Source: Advenella kashmirensis WT001 (GTDB lineage: Bacteria > Pseudomonadota > Gammaproteobacteria > Burkholderiales > Burkholderiaceae_B). From it: a DNA stretch of 64,000 bases. This document shows, one piece after another, positions 10,287 through 19,623 of this stretch (the first letter of the stretch is position 1; each line of letters starts with the position of its first letter). The position numbers and the translations under genes are program-made. Location: NCBI RefSeq assembly GCF_000219915.2, contig NC_017964.1:2914001-2978000 (forward strand). The letters run 5' to 3'. The notes beneath the pieces are model-generated. The model ran no database searches. It saw only the letters and a program-made list of their open reading frames with translations, and had not been told where the DNA came from.

Positions 10287-11285
10287 TTACAGATCAAGCA
10301 CCAGCAGCTCGCTTTTCGCTCTGGACACACACGCGGTCAGATATTCAGCTTGTTCATCGGGACTCAAAATGTAGTCCTGATGATCAACCTCACCCTCCAG
10401 ATAGCGAATCTTGCATGTCCCGCACAAACCGGAAACGCAAGACGTCTCCAGTTCAATTCCCGCCTCGGACAGTGCTTCTATCAAACTTTTATCGGCAGGT
10501 ACACCAATGTACTGGCCTGAACTGGCTATTTTCACCTTAAAGCTGCCGTCAGATTCTGAATCCGATTCTTTATCTTTACGCTCAGCCGCCGGTGCCTTGA
10601 AATACTCACAATGAACGGTACCGTCGGGCCAGCCCTGCGTCGCTTGTGTGCAGGCTTGCATAAAACCGGGAGGACCACAAAAATACACGTGTGTGCCGTC
10701 CTCCGGGGCGCTAAGCAGCGATGCAATATCCAAACCTCGGGCCGGATCGCCATTATCAAAGTGCAAATGCACCTTTGTATGGTCAGCGAAAGCGTCGGTG
10801 AACGCCGCGCATGACGCGTCCCTCGCACAATAATGCAATTGATAATCTATGGACCAACTATCGAGGGTATGGATCATCGATTTTAAGGGCGTTATACCAA
10901 TGCCTCCTGCCAAAAGCAGAATTTTTCTGGCATCAGGTTGCAGCGGGAAATGGTTGCGCGGCACACTGACCTTGACTAGGTCCTGCACCCTGAGCGTTTC
11001 ATGCAAGGTTTTTGATCCGCCCAACCCGCTCTCGGATTTGAGCACAGCAATGACGTAGCGCTTTGTGTCTGAAGGATCATTACACAGCGAGTATTGCCGT
11101 ATCAAGCCTGGCTGTATGTGTATATCCAGATGAGCGCCGGCAGTAAATGCCGGCAAATCGTCACCATGGGGATGAACCAGTTCATATGAATTGATGCCGG
11201 CAGCCTCATAACGGATCTGCCTGATCAGCAATGAAAGCGTTGACGCTGTCGCGCTCGCCGGATTCGTCGTTATATCTGTGCTCAT
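10287..11285 (-). CDS. Oxygenase reductase, FNR-like plus C-terminal 2Fe-2S ferredoxin (VanB/phthalate dioxygenase reductase type)
   Basis: Electron-transfer subunit of 332 residues passing electrons from NAD(P)H through flavin and a plant-type 2Fe-2S cluster. Visible parts: flavin-binding RQYSLCN (about residue 65), nucleotide-binding LLAGGIGITPLKSM, FCGPPGFM, then a C-terminal ferredoxin with ETSCVSGLCGTCKIRYL providing three cluster cysteines and the fourth in YLTACVSRA. A short acidic, Asp/Glu/Ser/Lys-rich linker (KDKESDSESDG) separates the flavin and ferredoxin domains. It lies downstream of the Rieske oxygenase on the same strand, about 70 bases apart, and is its natural partner. Confidence 0.93.
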   Translation of the reverse strand: MSTDITTNPASATASTLSLLIRQIRYEAAGINSYELVHPHGDDLPAFTAGAHLDIHIQPGLIRQYSLCNDPSDTKRYVIAVLKSESGLGGSKTLHETLRVQDLVKVSVPRNHFPLQPDARKILLLAGGIGITPLKSMIHTLDSWSIDYQLHYCARDASCAAFTDAFADHTKVHLHFDNGDPARGLDIASLLSAPEDGTHVYFCGPPGFMQACTQATQGWPDGTVHCEYFKAPAAERKDKESDSESDGSFKVKIASSGQYIGVPADKSLIEALSEAGIELETSCVSGLCGTCKIRYLEGEVDHQDYILSPDEQAEYLTACVSRAKSELLVLDL

Positions 11286-11354
11286 ATCCTGTCTACCATC
11301 GTTGATATCGTTATGTGCAACGCGCTCGCGGCGGGCACAGTACCCGCCCGTCGT

Positions 11355-12916
11355 TTACACCTGTTGACCGTAAGTGTCTTTCGCCGTTTTTTCCAGCAGC
11401 TCCATCCTGTCGCGCACAAAATCCGTGCGGGCAGAACCCGTGTGCTTGTCGCTTTCTGTCAGAATGGCAACAATCTGCTTGGCGACAAATCGCCGCTGCG
11501 CCACTTCGGCCTCAACGGTCTGCGCTTCGGGCAGGTCAAAGACATTACCCGAGCAGTAACTATTGGGTGCGCCGCCAGTCTCCAACAGCCATTGCCTGAA
11601 GCCATCGGCCGAGGCTGCCGGGTTAGTACCACGGATGGCATCCCGCAACAGCTTTCTGAACATATACAAGCCGGCATCAAATTTGGTCGGATTCTCCAGC
11701 GCATGAATCGCAATCGGACGCTGGCTAATAATGGCTTCATAATCGCCAGGTGCATACTGGCATTCTTTATAATTGGCCCGTTCCCGGTGGTTGGACGGAA
11801 TGGGTGGCATATCTTCCAGCTTATATTTTCCAAAACGCTCTGGTCGACGCATCGCGACCTGCCCTTCCAGGAAATCGATGGTTTCATAGCCCACCATGCC
11901 TTTGTCTCCCACGCCACGCGTATCGATACCCGGGCCCATGACACGCCAACCGATCATTTTGGCATTCTCATCATCCACAGGTACGGTCCAGCGGATGATA
12001 TGAAAACGGCTGAACAACTTTTTCTTTGAGCATCTTCCGAGGTATATGCGTGCAGGCTCAGATTCGGCAGTATCTGGTGCTGTACGCGAATAAACAGCCG
12101 GTCTTTGTCCACTCGTCGGGCTCCTGAGCAAGCCAGGCTCCGACCCTGATGCACGGGAATAAATTGCATATCAGGCGGCACCTCCATGGAAGCGGCGCCA
12201 ACTTCATCAAAGGTCGTGCCTTGATAATGCCCATCAACCACATTCTTTGCCGCATGCAATGCCATGGTGTGATAATTGTCTGCCGCATTGTCCTGCACCT
12301 GCAGCCAGTTGCAATGCTGGAAATTACTGAATGGCACCAGTTCATCACCTTCGGCGACGGTAAAATTTCCTTCCCATTCAGGAAACGGCGGCTCTTTATC
12401 CGGTGGACCCATATACGCAAATATAAGCCCGTTGCGTTCCACCGCTTTGTATGCCCCCTGCTGAATGGAACAGGCAAATTTTTCTGCTTCTTTTTCTTCG
12501 CCCTTAGGAAACGGCGCATGCAGGCAGGTGCCGTCAACATCAAACACCATACCGTGATAGCAACACATAATGCCACGTTCCTGAATTGCCCCATATTCCA
12601 GTGAAGCGCCACGATGGACACAATGGGCATGCAACACACCCACGCGCCCGCGACCGTCCCTGAACGCCACCAACTCTTCACCCAGGATTTTCAAAAATCG
12701 GGGCGTGTCGGTCAATTCCATTGCCATGCAAACAGGATGCCAGAAACCGCGCATGTATTCGCCCATCGGCGTACCCGGCCCGACCTCTGTCAATTCGGGA
12801 TCATGACCGGGAATCTTATTGGTGTAATAGCCGCCGTAAGGAATCAGTTTTTTTGTCACCGTAGCCGAAGTGCCGGCGCTTCGACCCTGCTCTGCTTTAT
12901 CCATTGGTTTGCTCAT
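11355..12916 (-). CDS. Rieske non-heme iron oxygenase, alpha subunit (phthalate dioxygenase-like), one frameshift
   Basis: Terminal oxygenase hydroxylating or demethylating an aromatic or related acid. The Rieske site is CVHRGASL followed 16 residues after the His by CCYH; the mononuclear iron site is DNAADNYHTMALH. I start at 12916 (MSKPMDKAEQG) with GAGGACGAGAG upstream. The frame breaks in a T5 run at 12019-12023 (A5 on the coding strand); one more A gives SEDAQRKKLFSRFHIIRW. Repaired length about 520 residues, longer than VanA-type enzymes (about 350) and than Pht3 (about 440), because of a C-terminal extension after the catalytic domain. Paired with the reductase at 10287 and divergent from a GntR regulator. 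Substrate not determinable. Confidence 0.92.
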
Positions 12917-12984
12917 TTGCTCTCGTCCTCTCAAGGTTGTGAATGCCCATTGCGGGTTAATTATCAATTTAATGTATACTGAAC

Positions 12985-13000
12985 TCTGTATACAGAGAAT
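12985..13000. promoter_or_regulatory. Palindromic operator, copy 1, oxygenase side
   Basis: TCTGTATACAGAGAAT at 12985-13000; the wider CTCTGTATACAGAG (12984-12997) is a perfect 14-bp palindrome. It lies 68 bases upstream of the oxygenase start. A further partial copy, TGTATACT, is at 12973-12980. TGTATACA-type cores are known for FadR-subfamily GntR regulators, so the divergent GntR protein is the likely ligand. Confidence 0.65.
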
Positions 13001-13049
13001 AAGATGCTACTTAAACCCTGTACATATGGGTAAACCCTTGATTTTGTAT

Positions 13050-13065
13050 TCTGTATACAGAGAAT
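13050..13065. promoter_or_regulatory. Palindromic operator, copy 2, regulator side
   Basis: The same 16 bases, TCTGTATACAGAGAAT, recur here exactly 65 bp from copy 1, about six helical turns, so both face the same side of the helix. It sits about 100 bases before the gntR start and is placed for autoregulation. Confidence 0.65.
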
Positions 13066-13167
13066 GCGCTACAATTTGTAAAACCGAGCAGACTTGGCAG
13101 CGCTTGTCTGCAATATCGCGCCCGTGGCCTGCGGCTTTATCAAACACAGACGTCTTAAAAGAACATC

Positions 13168-13848
13168 ATGAACAACAAACTTATGAAACTTCAGTCCCGT
13201 CCCGACTACGTCGACGAAGTGTATAAAGCGCTGCTTGACGCAATTAGCGATGGCAGTCTGGCACCCGGAATGCGCATCACTCAGGAAGAGATTGCCGAGC
13301 AAATGGCGGTTTCCCGCTCGCCGGTGCTACAGGCATTACGCTTACTGAAAAAAGACGGCTTTGTTCAGGATGCGCCAGGACGAGGCATTCTGGTCTCTCC
13401 CCTTGACCCGGACTGGACCGGCAGGCTTTATGAGATCCGGGGTGCTCTGGACATGCTCGCCGTTCGTCTTGCTGCCGAGCGCAAGGCAAAAATAGATCCG
13501 CAACTGATTATTAACGGTCGTCAAGCCTCCCAAAGTGGGGTCGTCAAAGCGCTTATCGATACAGACATTGCCTTTCATACCGCCATCTACCAGGCTTCGG
13601 GCAATCCGCTGATTGCAGAGAGTGCTCTCGTGCACTGGAACCATTTACGGCGAGTGATGGGCGCAGTGCTGCAATCATCTGCGCAACGGCAATCCATTTG
13701 GGATGAACACGAAGCCATTGCCAGCGCAATCGCAGAAGGCGATAGCAAACGCGCAGTGGAACTGACCGATTTACATACCCAACGCGCCCGTATCAGTCTG
13801 GTAAAACGACTGGACGAAGTGCTAAAACAGCAAAGCAACCAGGCATAG
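13168..13848 (+). CDS. GntR family regulator, FCD (FadR) subfamily
   Basis: Transcription factor of 226 residues. The N-terminal winged helix-turn-helix spans about residues 10-75 (YKALLDAISDGSLAPGMRI, EEIAEQMAVSRSPVLQALRLL), followed by the all-helical FCD ligand-binding domain with metal-binding character: DTDIAFHTAIYQASGNP and a later HEAIASAIAEGD. Divergent from the Rieske oxygenase/reductase pair; two identical palindromes in the shared promoter region are its probable sites. Likely a repressor released by the oxygenase substrate. It converges with the next gene, leaving only 29 bases between stops. Confidence 0.92.
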   Translation: MNNKLMKLQSRPDYVDEVYKALLDAISDGSLAPGMRITQEEIAEQMAVSRSPVLQALRLLKKDGFVQDAPGRGILVSPLDPDWTGRLYEIRGALDMLAVRLAAERKAKIDPQLIINGRQASQSGVVKALIDTDIAFHTAIYQASGNPLIAESALVHWNHLRRVMGAVLQSSAQRQSIWDEHEAIASAIAEGDSKRAVELTDLHTQRARISLVKRLDEVLKQQSNQA

Positions 13849-13877
13849 CCTGATCACTCTGCTTGTCTTTACAGCAG

Positions 13878-15250
13878 TCAGATTTCTGCCGCAACAACGG
13901 GACGGCGTACGCCCCCGGTCTCGTTCTGAACCTTCATGACTGCTTGCTTTTTACTGTTCACCATTCTGGCCGGGATGGCAAAGACCAGCGCGCTCGCAAT
14001 CATCATGCTGACAGCGAGAACGTAAATCCCGCTACCGGTATTACCGGTGTGAGTTTGGAACCAGCCAATCAGATAGGGCTGACCATACCGGATATACCGC
14101 CAACTGAATTTGCAAGCGCAATGCCTGCTGCCGCTGCAGCTCCGCCCAAAATGGCAGGAGGCAATGTCCAGAACTGAGAGATGGTCGTCATTACGCCCAT
14201 GGTTCCTATGGTGAGGGCAAAAATTGCCACAACGGGGCTATGAGCGAAGATGACGCTGGCACAAAGACTGAGTGCGCCGACAATGCCTGGAACGGCTAAA
14301 TGCCACCTACGTTCACCCTTATCGTCGGAGTGGCGGCTGACCATCACCATCGCAATCACCGCTGCCCCATAGGGTATGGCAGACAATATACCGATATTGA
14401 GTGGATCGTCTACTCCTGTTGCCTTGATCAGCGATGGCAGCCAGAAACTTACCCCGTATAGCCCCATGGAAAAAAAGAAATAAATACAGCTCATGAGCCA
14501 TATCTTGGGATTAAGCAACCCATCTTTGATCGAATGCAATTGATGTCCCTCTTTATCGACATGCAAATTTGCCGCAATGACTTTTTTTTCTGCTCTATTC
14601 AACCATTTGGCATCGGCGACGCTGTCATCGAGGTAAAAAAAGGCAATAACGCCAATGACGATCGTTGGAATACCTTCCAACACAAACAGCCACTGCCATC
14701 CCGACAGGCCATATACGCCCCCCATACCATTCAGTATCCAGCCGGATAAAGGTCCCCCTATCACACCTGACATAGGAATGCCTGTAAGAAACAGCGCAGT
14801 CACTTTACTTCTGCGCGAAGAGGGAAACCAGTACGTCAGGTACAACAAGACGGCAGGAATAAACCCCGCTTCGGCAACGCCCAATAAAAATCTCAGAACA
14901 TAAAAACTTGTCGGGCTGGACACAAACATCATGCATACCGATACAGCTCCCCATGTCACCATAATCCTGGCTATCCAGCGCCTTGCCCCCACTCGCAACA
15001 GAACCAAATTGCTGGGTACTTCGAAAAGCATATATCCAATGAAAAATACCCCTGCACCCAATCCATAAACTTCTTCGCTGAACGACAAATCACTCAGCAT
15101 CTGTAATTTGGCAAAGCTCACATTGATACGGTCCAGATAGGCGCACATATAGCAAAGAAAGAGAAATGGCAGGAGCCGCCACATCACTTTCCTGTAGAGC
15201 CCTGCCTCATCCTTGACAGCGCCTTGTTCAACATCATTTTCAATCTGCAT
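13878..15250 (-). CDS. MFS transporter, anion:cation symporter (phthalate/tartrate permease) type; one frameshift
   Basis: Inner-membrane permease. The ATG at 15250 is served by GGAG; an in-frame TTG/GTG upstream would overlap that site. MWRLLPFLFLCYMCAYLDRINVSFA-type opening (only partly quoted: CYMCAYLDRINVSFAK) and the GEAGFIPA-like stretch GVAEAGFIPAVLLYLTYWF mark the ACS family. The frame breaks in a GGG at 14076-14078 near the start of the last helices; one added base continues into YLIGWFQTHTGNTG and a final helix, ending at 13878, with about 457 residues. It lies downstream of the class II aldolase gene on the same strand, suggesting uptake of that pathway's hydroxy or keto acid. Confidence 0.88.
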
Positions 15251-15356
15251 TATTGTCTCCACCAAAAAGTAGGGTTAATTGGCCGGCCTGATTGTTGTCA
15301 TCTCAGGCTTGTTCGTTTCGCATGACGCACGCCATGCGAAAGCCGCCATATAAACA

Positions 15357-16196
15357 TCAATCAAACATGTCAGGCTGCGTAGCCACTAACTGATCCCAGA
15401 TTGCCTGGAAATGCAACCAACCGATGTATTCACTGCCCACGTGTTCCCGGCTATAACGTGCGCGCTCTGGTGTGACTAGGCGAGGTGTGATCCCGGTAGC
15501 CTCAATCATCAATTGCTGCTGGCAGCAACGTTCAAGCGCAATAAACCAGAACGCCGCAGCCTCTATACTGTGACGGCTCGCCGTCAGCAAACCGTGATTC
15601 TGATGAATGGCCGCCTTCACACCGGCAAATGCATTGGCCACTTTATGGCCGGCCTTGACCTCCACCGCAACCTGCCCAGCTTCGTCGCCAATCACAACAT
15701 GATCTTCAAAAAACGCTGCAGCATCCTGACTGATGGGCGCCAGTGGTTTTCCCAAAGCCGCAAATGCAGTCCCATACACAGTATGCGCATGGCACATGGC
15801 GACAATATCCTGATGCTGCTCATGTACCGCTGCGTGCAAGACAAACCCTGCCCGATTAATGGCATGCCTGCCCTCAACGACTTTTCCGGTGTGATCTGCA
15901 AGAATCAGGTTTGATACCTTTACCTGTGAAAAATGAACCGCCATCGGATTGGTCCAATACAATCCCGGATCTTCGGGATCCCGAATGGTCAGGTGTCCGG
16001 CAAAACCGTAGTCGTACCCCTGCAAGGCAAAAGCGCGGCACGCGGCAACAAGCCGTTCTTTCAAATGTTGTCTGTGTGCCAAGACACTCGTAAACTCCGG
16101 GAGCTGGGGAAATATCAACTCTTTTTGTTCGGGCTGGTAAATGGATACACGACCGTCATCGAGCACGATACCGGTTTTTTCGAGTACAGCTGCCAT
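15357..16196 (-). CDS. Class II aldolase/adducin family protein
   Basis: Zinc-dependent class II aldolase-like enzyme of 279 residues. The HxH metal-binding motif is CHAHTVYG (about residue 138), with the later metal-site region IHQNHGLLT (His about 201). A GYDYGFAGHLTIRDPE opening segment contains the usual substrate-binding GHLT. Members cleave or decarboxylate sugar phosphates or hydroxy-keto acids; the bacterial adducin-like branch is poorly characterised. First gene of a likely two-gene unit with the MFS permease, divergent from the LysR regulator. Confidence 0.85.
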   Translation of the reverse strand: MAAVLEKTGIVLDDGRVSIYQPEQKELIFPQLPEFTSVLAHRQHLKERLVAACRAFALQGYDYGFAGHLTIRDPEDPGLYWTNPMAVHFSQVKVSNLILADHTGKVVEGRHAINRAGFVLHAAVHEQHQDIVAMCHAHTVYGTAFAALGKPLAPISQDAAAFFEDHVVIGDEAGQVAVEVKAGHKVANAFAGVKAAIHQNHGLLTASRHSIEAAAFWFIALERCCQQQLMIEATGITPRLVTPERARYSREHVGSEYIGWLHFQAIWDQLVATQPDMFD

Positions 16197-16292
16197 GCGA
16201 TTTCTCCTGTTAAATACGCAATAGATGAAATTTGAACGCCCTCATCGTCCCACGCAGCAGCCCCCTTGACAAACGATAGTTCTTCATGGAAT

Positions 16293-16309
16293 CATGAATG
16301 TGATTCATG
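16293..16309. promoter_or_regulatory. Palindrome in the lysR/aldolase divergent promoter
   Basis: CATGAAT-GTG-ATTCATG is a perfect 7-bp inverted repeat with a 3-base centre, four bases before the lysR start. It contains a LysR-like T-N11-A arrangement and would suit autorepression. Confidence 0.5.
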
Positions 16310-16313
16310 GATA

Positions 16314-17219
16314 ATGACAAATATGAGAAATATCCCGCACTTCACGCTGCTACGCGCCTTTGAGTCGGCCGCCCGCTTAAAAAGCTTCACCCTGGCCGCC
16401 CAGGAATTGCATCTGACCCAATCGGCCATCAGTCATCAGGTCCGCAAACTTGAAGATTATTTTGGGTGCGCACTCTTTATCCGACGCAACCGACGTGTTG
16501 AGCTCACGCTCGAAGGGCAGCGGTTCCTGGAGAGTCTGTCAAGAATATTTGATGTTATCGAAGCCGCCTGCGCCGAAGTATCACTCGCACCCAAAGCGCA
16601 GGTGCTGGCGCTCTATTGCGCCCCCAGCCTGGCAGTCAAATGGCTCGGGCCCAAGCTGCCACAATTTATGAAAGCGCATCCCGATATTACGATTCGCCTG
16701 ACAACCGGATCGGAACAGGTGGATCTGGTTCGCATGCGCGAGCTGGATATTTCTATTTGTTATGGCACGATCATTGACCGTGCCGGCATTGTGAATGAGC
16801 CGCTTGGCACCGAGAGAAATGTGCCCTTGTGTTCGCCCTCGCTGATTGAACCGGGCGTAGACGCGGCGGCATTGATGAAAAAACTGGTTTTGATTGATTC
16901 ACAATTGAATAATGTGACCTGGGCCAGTTGGTTTACCTTGAACAACCTGCGGTTGCCGGCCAGACCTCGGCCATCATTTGATCGTGCCGCAATGTCGCTA
17001 TCGGCAGCGACTGACGGCATGGGCGTGGCACTGGAGAGTACCCGCCTGGCCGAGCGCGAGCTCGCTCGCGGCGACCTGATCGAACTGGGAAAAGGCGTTT
17101 TTAAAGAAATGAACGTAGTCACTCACACGGTGTCCTGGCGCGCGAATGAAAGTCAGGTCCCAAAAATTCGTATCTTCAAGGATTGGTTATATCAGATAGC
17201 CAAAACGCAGCCTACATAG
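16314..17219 (+). CDS. LysR family regulator (GcvA-like)
   Basis: Transcription factor of 301 residues. The N-terminal helix-turn-helix is typical (LRAFESAARLKSFTLAAQEL, then QSAISHQVRKLE), with the LysR_substrate domain after residue 90. The wording HFTLLRAFESAARLKSF and the SxAxDGMGVALE stretch place it with GcvA/AmpR-like members. The first codon is either ATG 16314 or ATG 16323. Divergent from the aldolase gene, which it probably regulates. Its stop overlaps the stop of the next, convergent gene by 8 bases (17212-17219). Confidence 0.9.
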   Translation: MTNMRNIPHFTLLRAFESAARLKSFTLAAQELHLTQSAISHQVRKLEDYFGCALFIRRNRRVELTLEGQRFLESLSRIFDVIEAACAEVSLAPKAQVLALYCAPSLAVKWLGPKLPQFMKAHPDITIRLTTGSEQVDLVRMRELDISICYGTIIDRAGIVNEPLGTERNVPLCSPSLIEPGVDAAALMKKLVLIDSQLNNVTWASWFTLNNLRLPARPRPSFDRAAMSLSAATDGMGVALESTRLAERELARGDLIELGKGVFKEMNVVTHTVSWRANESQVPKIRIFKDWLYQIAKTQPT

Positions 17220-17865
17220 GTGGTGGAAACAGCACCGGTGCCTGCCCTTCTTCCCACGGCGCATACTTGTGCATCACGCGCGCAAAAATTGCTGACTGCT
17301 TCCAGTCTTCAAGCCAGCGCAGCACATGCGGCCAGGCCTGCGTTTCAAACCAGGCAAAATCAGTATGAGCAAACTGCCTGACAAACGGTGCAATGGCCAT
17401 GTCGGCAAGCGCGCAATGCAAGCCCGAAAGATACGGCGTATGGCTCAGAGTGCCTTCCAGTGTCATTAGCCAGTCTGCCGCCTGAGTGCGGTGCTGCAAC
17501 CCGTGTTCCAGTTCGTAACGTTGCGGATATTTGTAGCGGTCAAGAAGACACTTGAAATCGTGTTCGCAAGATTCAATGAGCGCCAGCATATCGGCCAACG
17601 AACCTCCTGTCGGCGTCAGCCAGCCAAATGGATCGTGCTGGCGCAAGGCCCATAACATGATATCCAGGCTTTGCTCAATCACCTGCCCTGTAGGAAGAAC
17701 CAATACCGGCACAGTTCCCTTGGGCGAGGCGGCCAGCATGGCTGCCGGTTTGTTGCGCAGAACGATCTCACGTAATTGGCAGGTTTGCGCGCTGGCCGCG
17801 ATGGCCAGCCGGGCGCGCATCGCGTAGGGGCAACGTCGGAAAGAATAGAGAACAGGATAGGACAT
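17212..17865 (-). CDS. Glutathione S-transferase family protein
   Basis: GST of 217 residues. The thioredoxin-like N domain begins YPVLYSFRRCPYAMRARLAI, where Cys in RRCPYAMR replaces the more usual Ser/Tyr, as in omega-type and dehydroascorbate-reductase-like bacterial GSTs. KGTVPVLVLPTGQVIEQS is the glutathione gamma-glutamyl site (cis-Pro and Gln-Ser). A helical C domain follows (LHCALADMAIAPFVRQFA). I start at 17865 (MSYPVLYS), since the in-frame extension to 17919 is not GST-like. Stand-alone gene, tail to tail with lysR. Substrate unknown. Confidence 0.87.
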   Translation of the reverse strand: MSYPVLYSFRRCPYAMRARLAIAASAQTCQLREIVLRNKPAAMLAASPKGTVPVLVLPTGQVIEQSLDIMLWALRQHDPFGWLTPTGGSLADMLALIESCEHDFKCLLDRYKYPQRYELEHGLQHRTQAADWLMTLEGTLSHTPYLSGLHCALADMAIAPFVRQFAHTDFAWFETQAWPHVLRWLEDWKQSAIFARVMHKYAPWEEGQAPVLFPPPM

Positions 17866-17962
17866 AACAGAGCCACGATAAAAAAGGATGCCTGCCTCAC
17901 ATTCGTGAAGCTCAGGCATGCTTTGACTCTACCACACTCGCCTGCCAAGGATGCAAGCGGCG

Positions 17963-18373
17963 CTATTTTTTACTGCTATCGCTGGCAGCAGGATTCTTCA
18001 GTGCTGCCATGGCTTTTTCATAATCGGCATGCGCTGCTGCGCGGTCCTGGCCACCATATTCAACGCTCAGATACTCCACCACAGCAGGAATCATATCGTC
18101 CTGCAACGGCGCCTTGTAAACGTCTTTCATTTTGTGAATGGTGGCGTTCCAGTATTTTGGCGATGACTTTGGAGGCTGCGACGAAACATACTGAGATGAA
18201 TGACACATCAGGCACAGGCCATTGGCAATCTGGTATCCGGGCAAATCGCTTTTCTTATAGCCACCGGCTTCCTGGGGAAATTCGACGCCGGCGCCGATGG
18301 CGGCCACAGGCAGCCATGCACAGCCGACGACGACCCAGCGCAGCATCTGTTTACGTATAGATAAATATTCCAT
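17963..18373 (-). CDS. sorB: Cytochrome c subunit of sulfite dehydrogenase
   Basis: Small periplasmic c-type cytochrome of 136 residues that accepts electrons from the molybdenum subunit. A hydrophobic signal segment (MLRWVVVGCAWLPVAAIGAG) ends near residue 29. The heme attachment motif is CLMCH, and a Met ligand is likely in the DDMIPAVVEYL segment. The gene starts 12 bases after the sulfite oxidase gene on the same strand, the usual sorA-sorB order. C-terminal tail is Ala/Lys-rich and probably flexible. The pair oxidises sulfite to sulfate and reduces a downstream cytochrome. Confidence 0.88.
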   Translation of the reverse strand: MEYLSIRKQMLRWVVVGCAWLPVAAIGAGVEFPQEAGGYKKSDLPGYQIANGLCLMCHSSQYVSSQPPKSSPKYWNATIHKMKDVYKAPLQDDMIPAVVEYLSVEYGGQDRAAAHADYEKAMAALKNPAASDSSKK

Positions 18374-18384
18374 TGCTGCGCTCC

Positions 18385-19623
18385 CTATGCTGCGATTACA
18401 CGAATCTGTTCAATGCGGTTCATGCGATAGCCTGACGGATTCCAGTTGGCCTGCATGGGCTGGGTTTCACCTTTATGATTGGTCGCCCGAACCATCAGTT
18501 TGAATTCGCCTTGTTTCCGGGGGGTGAACTCGCCGGTCCACTCGCGAAAGGAATACTTGCTGATTTGCTCGCCCAGTTTGGTGTCCAACCAGTTGCTGCC
18601 ACCGTCGGTCGATAACTGCACCGATTTAATTCCCGAACCGCCATCAAACGCAATGCCTCGCAAGGCCAGCGGTTTGCCTACCGTGATCCGCGTATCCTCA
18701 GCCACGTTTGTGATAAACGAACGAACCGAGAACCGTTCAATCGGGATGGTTTTACCTGGTGCCTCTCCGGGCTTTACACAATGACAATCACTATCTGGAA
18801 TACGATAGGCCTTGCTCATCCAGAATCCATCAAAAACGTCGTCCATCACATGGATGTCATTCAAATGCTTGACCCAATAAGTGCCGAAGTAGCCAGGCAC
18901 AACCAGACGCAACGGATAGCCATTGAGCAAAGGCAGATCCTCATCGTTCATTGACCATGCCAGCATTACCTCCCCGTCCATACCATGATCAATATCCAAT
19001 GCCTTGATAAAATCCGGTCCATTGGGAACAGGGGGATGGTCCAGTCCGTTAAAGGCCACCTGTTTGGCCGAGCCCGCAACACCGGCAAGTTCAAGCACGT
19101 CTTTCAGGGCGACGCCTTTCCACTTGGCATTGCCCATCGCACCATGTCCCAATTGCCCACCGTTTATGCGCGGTTCAAAAAAACCGCGGCTATTACCGGA
19201 ACACTGATGTACAGCAGTGATTTGCTTGTTGGGAAGTTTCTTTAGTTCATCCAGCGTCAGCTCCAGCGGCTTGCTGACTGAGCCATGCACCTTCAGTCGA
19301 AAACTTTTCAAGTCGACTTCTGTGGGAATGCCGCTCCAGTGATAACGCACAAAAAAAGCATCATTCGGCGTAATCAGGCCGTCGTTGAAAACTGAAAATG
19401 GCGTCTCCAGCTGCGGGGGACGATTGGTCAGAACGATAAGGGGACGTTTGCCTGGAAAGGCTTCAAGCACACGCTCGCCGTTGCCAAAAGGCAATGTGAT
19501 GGTGTCCTTGTCCGCGGCCAATGCCGGAGACAGCGCCAGGCCGGACCATAATCCGATGCCTGTATAGCCGGCAGATTTCAAAAAGCGCCGTCGCGCAGCA
19601 TGAGAGCGGTTTGGGTCTTGCAT
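18385..19623 (-). CDS. sorA: Sulfite dehydrogenase molybdenum subunit (sulfite oxidase family, Tat-exported)
   Basis: Periplasmic molybdopterin enzyme oxidising sulfite to sulfate, 412 residues. The N terminus holds a twin-arginine signal (ARRRFLKSAGYTG) with a hydrophobic stretch ending at ALAAD. The molybdenum-ligating Cys is in VHQCSGNSRGFF, followed by the oxidoreductase molybdopterin domain (GYPLRLVVPGYFGTYWVKHL) and the Mo-co oxidoreductase dimerisation domain (FDGGSGIKSVQLSTDGGSNW). Co-directional with the cytochrome gene. No soxXYZAB genes are visible, so this looks like a SorAB sulfite dehydrogenase and not part of a Sox complex. Confidence 0.92.
   Translation of the reverse strand: MQDPNRSHAARRRFLKSAGYTGIGLWSGLALSPALAADKDTITLPFGNGERVLEAFPGKRPLIVLTNRPPQLETPFSVFNDGLITPNDAFFVRYHWSGIPTEVDLKSFRLKVHGSVSKPLELTLDELKKLPNKQITAVHQCSGNSRGFFEPRINGGQLGHGAMGNAKWKGVALKDVLELAGVAGSAKQVAFNGLDHPPVPNGPDFIKALDIDHGMDGEVMLAWSMNDEDLPLLNGYPLRLVVPGYFGTYWVKHLNDIHVMDDVFDGFWMSKAYRIPDSDCHCVKPGEAPGKTIPIERFSVRSFITNVAEDTRITVGKPLALRGIAFDGGSGIKSVQLSTDGGSNWLDTKLGEQISKYSFREWTGEFTPRKQGEFKLMVRATNHKGETQPMQANWNPSGYRMNRIEQIRVIAA

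Noticed and set aside
11313..12029. 238-codon plus-strand frame over the oxygenase 3' half
   Set aside because: Antisense shadow of the Rieske oxygenase gene, no ribosome site or motif.
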